Source: CAYGWX01 sp964353855 [NCBI: uncultured bacterium]
GTDB lineage: Bacteria > Edwardsbacteria > CAYGWX01
Direction of reading: 5' to 3'
Length of the DNA stretch: 64,000 nucleotides
NCBI GenBank assembly: GCA_964353855.1
Contig: CAYGWX010000002.1
Coordinates: forward strand, 27,523 to 91,522
Shown here: positions 50,383 to 57,642 of the stretch, piece after piece
Numbering within the stretch: position 1 is the first letter of the stretch
Layout: every line of letters starts with the position of its first letter
The notes under the pieces: generated by a model
Seen by the model: only the letters and a program-made list of their open reading frames with translations
What the model was told of the DNA's origin: nothing
Database searches by the model: none
Position numbers and translations under genes: made by a program

Positions 50383-50515
50383 AAGGCTGTCCACAGGCGT
50401 AGTCAATAGCCCCGCCCTTTAGGGCGGGGAACAGAGAGCCAAAACCAATTATTTGAGGCCGTTCACGGCCTTCCATTTATGATTTTTTCCTGAAGAGTTA
50501 TGGAGCTAAGATAAA

Positions 50516-51742
50516 ATGATCCTTTTTAGTGGTAAGCCATTAAATCAATGGAGCAAGTCGGACCTCGAATATCTAGTTTCGGAAAAATACTGCGAGGGCG
50601 ACTCCCTCGATTTCAAAGCGATCGTCAAGTTTGACGATCCAGAAGGAAATGGCATAAGGGATTTCTTAAAGGATATTATCTCCTTTGCTAACCATCGTGG
50701 TGGTTATATTATCATCGGCATCGGTGAGCTTAAAGAAAAGAGAGATCAAGCAGGGGACGTTGTTGCCGTCCCAGATTGTGAGAAGTTGGCTCGGCGTTGC
50801 CGGGACTTGTGCAATGTACATATTGAACCCAAGCTTTGGGGTCTTGATATTCAATCTATTCCTTTTGAGGGCGCTGATGGTGCAGTCGTCATAAAAATTC
50901 CCCGGAGCTTTCACGCTCCACACATGATTGAATACAATGATCTAAATCAATTCTGGATTCGTGGGGGGAGGGAAAATAGGCTTATGTCTGTGGAGGAAAT
51001 AAAATATTCGTGTCGCGTAACTCAAAACATCTTCCAGGATATTACTAGGTTTTTAGAGGAGAGGAGGCGGGCTTTTCACGCCGAACTCCCACAAGAGCCA
51101 GTTATTAGAACTACAGCAACACCTCTTTTAGTAGAAGAAGACGTTATAGATATCAATAATAAGGAAATCAGAGAAATGCTTACAAGGCCACCAGGCTATA
51201 TAGAAAATTCCTGGATGGTCCGATGCCGTCGCATTCAGCCATCTATATATGGTTTAAATGGTGATGACCCGGAGTATAACGACTACAATGGGGCTTGTTC
51301 TCTTTACCGAAATGGTCATTTTGAGTGTATTCGTAGCCTCAGTCGCCTTTGCGAAATGCTGGGAACTCAAACTAGCGAACTCAAAATAATTCCGATTGCT
51401 TTAACATCGCACGTTGTAAGTTTTTTTAGATTGTTTTGGCAAATATGTAACCTGGTGCAAATTGCGACTCCAATCGTAGTTTCTTTGGAGCTCTATAATT
51501 TGAAAGGTGCTCATCTTTCTTCGGAGTCTGAGTCTATCTTTAAACGCCTTACATGGAATGATAGCAGGGTTTTTGGAGATAAAGAAACCCGCGTCGAAAT
51601 ACCTCCAAGGCAGACGTATCTCTCCCAAAGTCCAGATGCAGTTGCAAGAGACTTGTGTGATATTTTATGGAATACCCTCGGATTTGAAAGAGCACCTCAT
51701 TTTGCTGAAGATGGTAGATGGACAGGCAGGGATAAAGCATAA
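50516..51742 (+). CDS. AlbA_2 (Schlafen-type) domain protein
   Basis: Residues 1-170 match the AlbA_2/Schlafen nucleic-acid-binding domain: ESDSLDFK-like EGDSLDFKA near 27, FLKDIISFANHRGGYIIIGIGE near 47-68, VVIKIPRSFHAPHMI and FWIRGGRENRLMSVEEI. The remaining 240 residues are unassigned alpha/beta sequence. Proteins of this class are found in transcription regulation and in phage defence. The gene is A+T-rich compared with the surrounding genes and sits beside repeat clusters, so recent gain is likely. Confidence 0.75.
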   Translation: MILFSGKPLNQWSKSDLEYLVSEKYCEGDSLDFKAIVKFDDPEGNGIRDFLKDIISFANHRGGYIIIGIGELKEKRDQAGDVVAVPDCEKLARRCRDLCNVHIEPKLWGLDIQSIPFEGADGAVVIKIPRSFHAPHMIEYNDLNQFWIRGGRENRLMSVEEIKYSCRVTQNIFQDITRFLEERRRAFHAELPQEPVIRTTATPLLVEEDVIDINNKEIREMLTRPPGYIENSWMVRCRRIQPSIYGLNGDDPEYNDYNGACSLYRNGHFECIRSLSRLCEMLGTQTSELKIIPIALTSHVVSFFRLFWQICNLVQIATPIVVSLELYNLKGAHLSSESESIFKRLTWNDSRVFGDKETRVEIPPRQTYLSQSPDAVARDLCDILWNTLGFERAPHFAEDGRWTGRDKA

Positions 51743-51768
51743 CTTCTTATGGTTTAATAGCTAATATA

Positions 51769-52839
51769 ATGCCTAAGCATCGCAATCCCCTGCATTCCAG
51801 GGTCGTGTCCGGGAAGATGAGTGAGGTGTTGAGTAAGGGGCCTGTATCAGTCGCCCATACTGTGCGGGGTCTTTTCGCTACAATTTTGGTGGTTAGTTAC
51901 ATCTTCTCAGGGTTGTTTAAGGTGTTTGCTGCCCCAGTTTCCGAAAAGGACTCGGTTAGGGCTGTAGAGCTTTATGGCGAGGGAAAGTTTTGGCTGCAAA
52001 AAGGTGGACCCGACAGACCAACTCGGTTGGGTAATTACGAAACAGCCAGAAGATTTTATCGTGAAGCCCTTCAGGTAAATCCGGACTTCGCAGATCCTCA
52101 CAATGGTTTGGGCTGGGCTTTATATTACAGCGATAGTTTGGAGGATGCGATACGTGAATTTAAAATCATGAAGAATATGAAGCCTTGGCACCGTGATCCT
52201 TATTTTGGTCTTGGCCTGGTTTACAAGAAAGCCAAGAAATGGAAGCAAGCAGAGCGGGAGCTAAGGATGGCGATAGACAAATGCCCTGAATATTACGCCC
52301 ATGAGTGTAAAGGTGACAAGGTTAAGGGCTTGACTTGTACCCGGGGTGACTTGGATTACCGTAGTTCGATGGTAAACCTCTCAGAGGTGCTCGTAATTCA
52401 GGGTAAGATTTGGGAAAGCAGGATTTGGAGCGATAGCGCTGCAAGTCTGAAGAAAAAATACCCTCAGCCGGGTATCGGTGGTTTGCCGTTGCCGCCTCCG
52501 ATAGGCCGAGTGTCTATTAGGGTTCTTGGCTTTGCCCGTGATAGCTTGCTCTTTTATACCCTTCCTCAGTTGGTTGATACGCCAAAAATCGAATACCCTC
52601 CGATTGCAAGACAGGTTGGTATAGAGGCCACGGTAAAGTTGCTCCTTTCGATTGGTAAAAAAGGAGAAGTCGTTAATGCTCAAATTTCCCGTTCCGGTGG
52701 TTACGTAGCGGTGGATGAGGCCGCGAAGGGGATAACGAAAGCGAAATTCTCTCCGCCTCGTCTGAAGAGGAAGTTAAGTAAGGGTGCGCTGCCTGCCTGT
52801 GATTTGATTGTGGAAGTAACGTTTAAACTAGATAAATAG
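51769..52839 (+). CDS. Membrane-anchored TPR protein with TonB C-terminal domain, chimeric N-terminus
   Basis: The first 24 residues (MPKHRNPLHSRVVSGKMSEV) copy the start of the two frames at 52847 and 52968. A membrane segment follows (GLFATILVVSYIFSGLFKVFA, about 35-55), then TPR units (70-210) and a TonB_C domain (PPIARQVGIEATVKLLLSIG, near 275-356). A native start could be the ATG of MSEVLSKG at 51817. TonB_C domains energise outer-membrane transport, but here a scaffold role with TPRs is equally possible. The base composition is A+T-rich like the AlbA_2 gene. Confidence 0.7.
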   Translation: MPKHRNPLHSRVVSGKMSEVLSKGPVSVAHTVRGLFATILVVSYIFSGLFKVFAAPVSEKDSVRAVELYGEGKFWLQKGGPDRPTRLGNYETARRFYREALQVNPDFADPHNGLGWALYYSDSLEDAIREFKIMKNMKPWHRDPYFGLGLVYKKAKKWKQAERELRMAIDKCPEYYAHECKGDKVKGLTCTRGDLDYRSSMVNLSEVLVIQGKIWESRIWSDSAASLKKKYPQPGIGGLPLPPPIGRVSIRVLGFARDSLLFYTLPQLVDTPKIEYPPIARQVGIEATVKLLLSIGKKGEVVNAQISRSGGYVAVDEAAKGITKAKFSPPRLKRKLSKGALPACDLIVEVTFKLDK

Positions 52840-52846
52840 TAATGTA

Positions 52847-52975
52847 ATGCCTAAACTCCGCAACCCCCTTCACTCCGGGGCCGCGTCCGGGAAGGTGGAT
52901 AAGGAATTGGTATTTCCCCCTTTTTCTCCCAATCGAAAATCTAAAATCCAAAATCTAAAATTAGACGATGCCTAA
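52847..52975 (+). pseudogene. Truncated copy of the MPK..PL..SGK gene start
   Basis: A 42-codon frame begins MPKLRNPLHSGAASGKVDKE, like its two neighbours. It then runs into a heptamer array (52933-52960) and ends in a stop that overlaps the next ATG by eight bases. The body of the gene is missing, with the array at the break. Confidence 0.6.
52933..52960 (+). repeat. Heptamer tandem array, TTTTRGA family (inverted), four units
   Basis: The units tcgaaaa, tctaaaa, tccaaaa and tctaaaa end eight bases before the ATG at 52968. The reverse complement matches the arrays at 29353, 31984 and 34755. Confidence 0.85.
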
Positions 52976-53657
52976 ACGCCGCACCCCCCTCCCCGCCGAG
53001 GCTGTGTCCGGGAAGATGGATGAGGAGACGATTTTCTCCACGAGGCACGGGAAGACCTACAGTAAGCGCTATGTGAAGCCGAAGCAGCCGAATACGAAGG
53101 CGCAGTTGGAGGCCCGGGCGGCCTTTTCCTGGGCGATGAGGCTCTGGCAGCGCTGGCTGAAGGGCCCCGAGCGTGAGGCTTGGCGGGCATTTGCAGGCAA
53201 ACAGAAGAAGGTGGACCGGGTGACCGGCGGGGTGACGTTTCCGATGGGGCATTCGGTCTTCATCCGCCATGCGGTCCACTGCCGGAGGGCGGGGTTTGAT
53301 CCGCCGCGCTTGCCGCCGAAGGGCCTCTCTCCCCAGCCTGTCTCCGTGGACCTCTCCCCGAAAGGGAAGGGGCTGTTGCTCAAGTGGGATACGGACGAAG
53401 CCGGGGTCTTCGGCAGGCCCGTGAAGGAGCGCAAGGGGGCTTCTCTGCTGAAGATGGATATCCGCCTGGCCGTGACCGAGGCCTGGAACCGGCCTTATGA
53501 GAGCCTTTATTCGACTATAGCCATCGTGCCTTTCTCCGAAGGCAAATACCTGTTCTCCCCGGTCAAGCCGGGAAAGCATTACTCCTTTGCTTCCAGGGTG
53601 TTAACCCCTGACGGTCAGGCCAGCCGTCCCTTCCGAGTCTCCCTCATCCTGGAGTAA
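52968..53657 (+). CDS. Hypothetical protein with an N-terminal W-rich helical domain
   Basis: 229 residues, no signal peptide. After the repeated start MPKRRTPLPAEAVSGKMDEE it has YSKRYVKPKQPNTKAQLEAR and FSWAMRLWQRWLKGPEREAW. A P.TKAQ..AR..F...W..L....R..W pattern of this kind recurs in hypothetical proteins of Bacteroidetes and some phage-like loci. The second half is beta-rich. The composition is G+C-rich like the chromosome, unlike the two A+T-rich genes upstream. Function is unknown. Confidence 0.6.
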   Translation: MPKRRTPLPAEAVSGKMDEETIFSTRHGKTYSKRYVKPKQPNTKAQLEARAAFSWAMRLWQRWLKGPEREAWRAFAGKQKKVDRVTGGVTFPMGHSVFIRHAVHCRRAGFDPPRLPPKGLSPQPVSVDLSPKGKGLLLKWDTDEAGVFGRPVKERKGASLLKMDIRLAVTEAWNRPYESLYSTIAIVPFSEGKYLFSPVKPGKHYSFASRVLTPDGQASRPFRVSLILE

Positions 53658-53685
53658 TCAAGCACTGGCGGTGTCCTCCGCAGGT

Positions 53686-53762
53686 GGTCCCGGAGTGGGC
53701 CTGCAGTGGGCGTGCAAGCATATTTGAAGCATAGTTGAAGCCTGCTTGACGCGGACTTGAGG
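53686..53762 (+). repeat. Seven-unit array with 11-bp period
   Basis: The units are ggtcccggagt, gggcctgcagt, gggcgtgcaag, catatttgaag, catagttgaag, cctgcttgacg and cggacttgagg. The reverse complement of the iterons at 7479 (tgaagtgggcg) shares the gtgggcg/tgaag core. Confidence 0.75.
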
Positions 53763-53776
53763 ATGCCAGAGGTTTT

Positions 53777-53809
53777 CCTACCCTCCCCCTTTGGGGGAGG
53801 GTAGGTTTT
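53777..53809 (+). terminator. Intrinsic terminator
   Basis: A perfect 13-bp stem CCTACCCTCCCCC/GGGGGAGGGTAGG with a TTT loop, followed by TTTT. Confidence 0.8.
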
Positions 53810-53923
53810 GGGTCAGGGAGGGGTAAATGCCTGTCTACCCCATGTACGGCTCTCTGGACGGCTTCTAAAGCGTTTTTAGAGGGGTTTGAAAAGGGTTCTT
53901 AACTATCGGCTTCTTCCTTTCCC

Positions 53924-53951
53924 CCTTACGCCTCACGCCTCAGGCTTTGCG
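53924..53951 (+). repeat. Heptamer tandem array, CCTYACG, four units
   Basis: The units ccttacg, cctcacg, cctcagg and ctttgcg, 16 bases before a promoter. Confidence 0.65.
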
Positions 53952-53966
53952 TTCTTCCAAGGCCCC

Positions 53967-53996
53967 TTGACCCTCCGGCCCGTTTTATGCTACTAT
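53967..53996 (+). promoter_or_regulatory. Promoter of the zinc-ribbon membrane protein operon
   Basis: TTGACC, an 18-bp spacer and TACTAT preceded by TGC (extended -10). ATG is at 54048. Confidence 0.6.
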
Positions 53997-54047
53997 CTTA
54001 GAGTTTCAGAAGGCATTATCATTCATCCCCCTTGGAGGAGTCTGGCA

Positions 54048-54422
54048 ATGAGCGGAGGAGCCAAAATCATCGGGTTCATCGTGGCCGGGATCCTGATCCT
54101 GTTCGGATGCCTGTTCATCCTGGCCGCCACCTCGCCGCAGAACCAGAGCAAAGGGGGGACCTTCGTGGTCGGCCTGATCCTGATCGGGATCGGCCTGGCC
54201 ATCGTCTTCGCCATCAAGATGCGCGAGCCCAAGCCGGTCCAGAAGGTGGAGGTGACCCAGAAGATCGACCTCACCGGGGACGTGAAGCTGGAGGAGATGA
54301 AATGCCGCAACTGCTCGGCCCCTCTCTCCAAGGACAGCGTGGTCCTGAAGGAAGGGGCCATCTTCGTGTCCTGCCCCTACTGTAAGACCTCCTACCAGGT
54401 TGAGGAGGCGCCGAAATGGTGA
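54048..54422 (+). CDS. Small membrane protein with zinc ribbon
   Basis: ATG 54048 follows TTGGAGGAG; the longer frame from 53886 crosses the promoter. The 124 residues comprise two membrane segments (IIGFIVAGILILFGCLFILA and TFVVGLILIGIGLAIVFAI) and a C-terminal zinc ribbon with CRNC near 85-88 and CPYC near 107-110. It is translationally coupled to the next gene (ATGGTGA overlap), so the two proteins probably act together in the membrane. Confidence 0.7.
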   Translation: MSGGAKIIGFIVAGILILFGCLFILAATSPQNQSKGGTFVVGLILIGIGLAIVFAIKMREPKPVQKVEVTQKIDLTGDVKLEEMKCRNCSAPLSKDSVVLKEGAIFVSCPYCKTSYQVEEAPKW

Positions 54423-56104
54423 GAAAGAAAGGGGGTAGGGGGCAGGGGGCAGGGGGTAGGGGAAGAACAATCCTCCCGGCTTTCCTTATTACCGCATTAA
54501 TGATCCTGCTCGGCCTCGTCTCCCGGGGCCGGGCGGAATACAGCTTCCGGGTGGATGAAAACGCCTCCGCGGTGCGGATCAACCAGGACGGGTCCGCGGA
54601 TCTCAGCTACCACCTGGTCTTCTTCTGCAACGAGGACGGCCAGGCGATCGACATCGTGGACATCGGGATGCCCAACGGTTCTTACGGCCTCTCCTCGGCC
54701 ACGGCCTCGGTGAACGGCCTCCCGCTCTCGGACATCCGGGTCTCGGAGTATGTGAAGCCCTACGGGGTGGAGGTCCACCTGGGCGAGAACGAGATCCAGC
54801 CCGGGAAAAAGGGGACGCTGGACTTCAAGATCCGCGTGGAGACCATGGTCTATCCGGACACCAAGGATACGGCCTACGCCTCGGTGGAGTTCTCGCCCAC
54901 CTGGTACGGCTCGAAGTATGCCAGCGGGACCACGGACCTCGCGGTCTATTTCGTGTTTCCCGAGGGCGTCACCCGGGATGAGGCCCGCTATCATCAGACC
55001 TCCTTCACCCGGGCCTGGGTGGATTCCTCGGGCCGCGTGGTCTATCTCTTCCGCGTTTCCGAGGCCAGCCCCAGCACCCGTTACACATTCGGGGCCTCCT
55101 TCCCCCGCCGCTATGTCACCAAAGTCTTCACCCCGCCCAGGAAGAACCCGTTCGCCTTCCTCCTCGGGTTCTTCCAGTTGATCAACGGCTGCTCCTGCAA
55201 CTTCATGTTCTGGGCCTTCCTGATCGGCATCATCGTCCTGAACGTCGTCCGCGCCAACCGCCGCAAGCTGAAGTACCTTCCTCCCAAGCTGGGCATCGAG
55301 GGCGTGGGGGTGAAGCGCGGGCTCACCGCCGTGGAGGCCGCCGTGCTTGAGGAGCTGCCCCTCTCCAAGCTCCTCACCATGATCCTTTTCGGCCTGGTCA
55401 AGAAAGGAGTGGTCCGGGTGGCCTCGCGCGAGCCCCTGCGCCTGGAGGTCGTCACGGCAACGCTCGGCGCCCAGTTGGACAAGCTCAACCCTTACGAGAA
55501 GGGCTTCACGAACGCCCTGGGTAAGGACGGAAAGATCGTCGAGAAGGAGCTCCGGGAGACCCTCGTAGACCTGATCAAGTCCGTGAACGATAAAATGCGG
55601 GGTTTCTCGCGCAAGGAGACCGTGGCCTACTACAAGACGATCGCTTCCCAGGCCTGGGACCAGGTGGGCAAGGCCGGAACGCCCCAAGTGCGCACCGAGA
55701 CCCTGTCCGAGAACCTGGAATGGCTCCTCATGGAGAAAGAATCGGAAAAAAGGATGCAGGAGACCTTCTCTTCCCGGACGTTCATCGTGCCCACCTGGTG
55801 GGGTCACTACGACCGCAGCTACTCGGCTCCCGCCTCGGTCCCGGGCCCGGGAGGAGGCGGCCTGCCCTCGATTTCCGTGCCCGAGCTGCCGGGCGCGAAC
55901 TTCGCCAACTCCATGGTATCCGGGATGCAGAGCTTCTCCAACCGCCTGGTGGGCAACCTGACCGGTTTCACGGCCGGCGTGACCCAGGTCACCAACCCAC
56001 CCCCGGTGACGAGAAGCTCGGGAGGAGGCGGGGGAGGACACAGCTGCGCCTGCGCCTGTGCCTGCGCCGGATGCGCCTGTGCCTGCGCGGGCGGAGGGCG
56101 ATAA
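54416..56104 (+). CDS. DUF2207-like membrane protein with Cys-Ala tail
   Basis: 562 residues. The basic start is a heptamer array, followed by a signal or anchor segment (ILPAFLITALMILLGLVSRG), then a beta-rich extracytoplasmic domain (50-240). A membrane segment (FMFWAFLIGIIVLNVV, about 262-278) and a cytoplasmic helical part with LTAVEAAVLEELPLSKLLTM follow, an arrangement like the DUF2207 family. The tail is a glycine run followed by alternating cysteine and alanine (SCACACACAGCACACAGGGR, ten residues from 541 being Cys/Ala alternation). Such a tail could bind metal or be modified; its role is unknown. Confidence 0.65.
   Translation: MVRKKGGRGQGAGGRGRTILPAFLITALMILLGLVSRGRAEYSFRVDENASAVRINQDGSADLSYHLVFFCNEDGQAIDIVDIGMPNGSYGLSSATASVNGLPLSDIRVSEYVKPYGVEVHLGENEIQPGKKGTLDFKIRVETMVYPDTKDTAYASVEFSPTWYGSKYASGTTDLAVYFVFPEGVTRDEARYHQTSFTRAWVDSSGRVVYLFRVSEASPSTRYTFGASFPRRYVTKVFTPPRKNPFAFLLGFFQLINGCSCNFMFWAFLIGIIVLNVVRANRRKLKYLPPKLGIEGVGVKRGLTAVEAAVLEELPLSKLLTMILFGLVKKGVVRVASREPLRLEVVTATLGAQLDKLNPYEKGFTNALGKDGKIVEKELRETLVDLIKSVNDKMRGFSRKETVAYYKTIASQAWDQVGKAGTPQVRTETLSENLEWLLMEKESEKRMQETFSSRTFIVPTWWGHYDRSYSAPASVPGPGGGGLPSISVPELPGANFANSMVSGMQSFSNRLVGNLTGFTAGVTQVTNPPPVTRSSGGGGGGHSCACACACAGCACACAGGGR
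54431..54465 (+). repeat. Heptamer tandem array, GGGGGYA, five units
   Basis: The units gggggta, gggggca, gggggca, gggggta and ggggaag cover codons 6-17 of the DUF2207-like gene. Five consecutive G-runs could form a G-quadruplex in DNA or mRNA next to the start codon. Confidence 0.85.
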
Positions 56105-56112
56105 TTGAGGGC

Positions 56113-56140
56113 TGAAAGGTGATAGGGCCAAAGTGATAAG
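56113..56140 (+). repeat. Heptamer tandem array, TGATARG, four units
   Basis: The units tgaaagg, tgatagg, gccaaag and tgataag overlap the GTG start of the 5'-nucleotidase-like gene. Confidence 0.65.
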
Positions 56141-57641
56141 GTCATCCCTCCCGCGTTCGGCATCCGGTATCCGGCATCTCGTTCCCTTGCTGGGGGTTAC
56201 CCTTGTCCTTTTCTCCAGCCTGGCCCTGGCAGAGGAGAGGAAAGGCCAGCCGATGACCATCCTGTACTTCAATGACCTGGAGGCCGGATGGGACTCCACG
56301 GCCGAGGGGGCCGGGGGCTTGGGGAGCTTGGCCCGTCTGGCTGGCGTCGTGAAGCGGATCAGGGCGGAGAACGAAAAGCAGGGCATCCCGACCCTGGTTC
56401 TGGCCTCCGGTGACGTGTTCATGGGAGGCAGCCTGGCCTTCCTGTTCCAGGGAGAGGCCGAGGTGGATGCCCTGAACGCGATGGGCGTGGATGCGATGGT
56501 CGCCGGGGACCACTTTCTGGATTACGGTGAAAAGCAGCTCGTCCGGCTCAGGGACCGGGCGGCGTTCCCCCTTCTGGGCTCCAACCTCCTCCTCTCCTCG
56601 CTTCAGGTGAACCCGCTCGAGCCCTACGTGGTAAGAAACTGGGGGGGAAGGCAGGTGGCGATCCTGGGGTTCTCCTCGGGAAGCGTCCTTACCGGAAAGT
56701 CCGAGATCGTGATCACGGACCCTTTCCGCGAGGCGGAGAAACTCCTCCCCAGGCTTAGAGGCAGGGCGGAGCTGGTGATCGGTCTCTCCCACGGCGACTT
56801 CACGACCACCCTCGCCCTGGCCGAGCGGGTCAAGGGGATGGACATCCTGGTGGGCGGACTCTCCTTCCCGCGGAGCGAGGCTCCCCGGCAGGTGGGACGA
56901 TGCCTGGTCTCCCAGGGATACACCCGCGGCATCATCCTTCAGCGCCTGGACTTCGTCCTGGAGAAGGACAGGATCGGGCATGCCGTGAGCCAGGGGATTC
57001 CCATTGATAAGAATGTCCCTCCGGATTCCGCGGTGGTCCGGGCCCTTTCCGGCTATGAGAGCAGAACCAGGGAGGCCGGCAAAGTCAGGGTGGCCGAGGG
57101 AAAGAAGAAGCTTCCGGCTCTGGGGCCCAGCGAGGTCCCCTGGGAGACGGACCTGGGCAATCTGGTGGCCGATGCCATGCGGGAGAAGCTCGGGTTGCCG
57201 GTCGCCCTGGTGAACTCCAGCGCGATCCGCTCCGGCCTGCCCTTCGGGCCGGTGACCGTGGCCGACGTGTACCAGGCCATCTCCCCCCGGACGCGCCTGG
57301 CCGCCCTGGAGCTCAAGGGCTCGACTCTATCCGAGGTTCTGGAAACCTCGGTCTCGTCCAAATGCCCGGACTTCCTCCAGGCCTCCGGCCTCTCCGTGGA
57401 CGTAGGCCTGGGGCGGGTGGTGGGGCTGCGGGCCGGGGGCGACCCCATCGTTCCGGACCGCTGGTACGCCGTAGCCACCACGGACTCCGCGGTGGTGAAG
57501 AGCTGCTACGATGAATTCAAGAAAGGGCGGGATTACCAGAGCTACGACCTCTCCCTGGCCCAGGTGGTCCTGGAATATCTCCGGGAGAGAAAGACGATCG
57601 GGACCGAAACCGAGATTCGCTTTCGCGTGAGGACAAAGTGA
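56133..57641 (+). CDS. 5'-nucleotidase/UshA-family protein with altered metal site
   Basis: GTG start at 56133. Signal peptide 1-32, partly encoded by a heptamer array (56156-56176). The N-terminal metallophosphoesterase domain has ILYFNDLEAGW where the family has ILHTNDxHG, SGDVFMG (D kept), GDHFLDYG in place of GNHEFDYG, LSHGD and VGGLSFPRSE in place of GGHSH. The C-terminal domain (DLGNLVADAMREKLG, NSSAIRSGLPFGPVTVADV) is normal. Several metal ligands (H, N, H, H) are changed to E, D, L and F, so hydrolytic activity is doubtful. Periplasmic. The next gene follows after one base. Confidence 0.72.
   Translation: MIRSSLPRSASGIRHLVPLLGVTLVLFSSLALAEERKGQPMTILYFNDLEAGWDSTAEGAGGLGSLARLAGVVKRIRAENEKQGIPTLVLASGDVFMGGSLAFLFQGEAEVDALNAMGVDAMVAGDHFLDYGEKQLVRLRDRAAFPLLGSNLLLSSLQVNPLEPYVVRNWGGRQVAILGFSSGSVLTGKSEIVITDPFREAEKLLPRLRGRAELVIGLSHGDFTTTLALAERVKGMDILVGGLSFPRSEAPRQVGRCLVSQGYTRGIILQRLDFVLEKDRIGHAVSQGIPIDKNVPPDSAVVRALSGYESRTREAGKVRVAEGKKKLPALGPSEVPWETDLGNLVADAMREKLGLPVALVNSSAIRSGLPFGPVTVADVYQAISPRTRLAALELKGSTLSEVLETSVSSKCPDFLQASGLSVDVGLGRVVGLRAGGDPIVPDRWYAVATTDSAVVKSCYDEFKKGRDYQSYDLSLAQVVLEYLRERKTIGTETEIRFRVRTK
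56156..56176 (+). repeat. Heptamer tandem array, TYCGGYA, three units
   Basis: The units ttcggca, tccggta and tccggca lie in the signal-peptide codons of the 5'-nucleotidase-like gene. Confidence 0.75.
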
Positions 57642-57642
57642 G

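Larger units (their letters stand above)
50058..50515. other. Gene-free mosaic of palindromic and tandem repeats
   Basis: In order: GTCAT element (50156-50180), 9-bp array (50195-50230), CCGTCC-ttca-GGACGG (50228-50243), a 20-bp palindrome GGGCACGGCA/TGCCGTGCCC (50250-50269), GTCAT element (50276-50300) and a short heptamer run caatccg/taatccg (50323-50336). Then come a promoter (50353-50382), hairpin CCCCGCCC-ttta-GGGCGGGG (50410-50429) and AGGCCGT-tc-ACGGCCT with a T-rich tail (50455-50490). Confidence 0.75.
53658..54047. other. Intergenic region with 11-bp array, terminator, heptamers and promoter
   Basis: Contains a seven-unit 11-bp array (53686-53762), a strong terminator (53777-53809), a heptamer array ccttacg/cctcacg/cctcagg/ctttgcg (53924-53951) and a promoter (53967-53996). 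No gene. Confidence 0.75.

Noticed and set aside
50410-50429. End hairpin of an IS200/IS605-type element
   Set aside because: The CCCCGCCC-ttta-GGGCGGGG hairpin resembles such ends, but no tnpA or tnpB gene and no matching second end is present.
53686-53762. Possible plasmid-type replication iterons or origin
   Set aside because: Arrays of 11-bp units suggest it, but no initiator gene, DnaA boxes or A+T-rich unwinding region is nearby.
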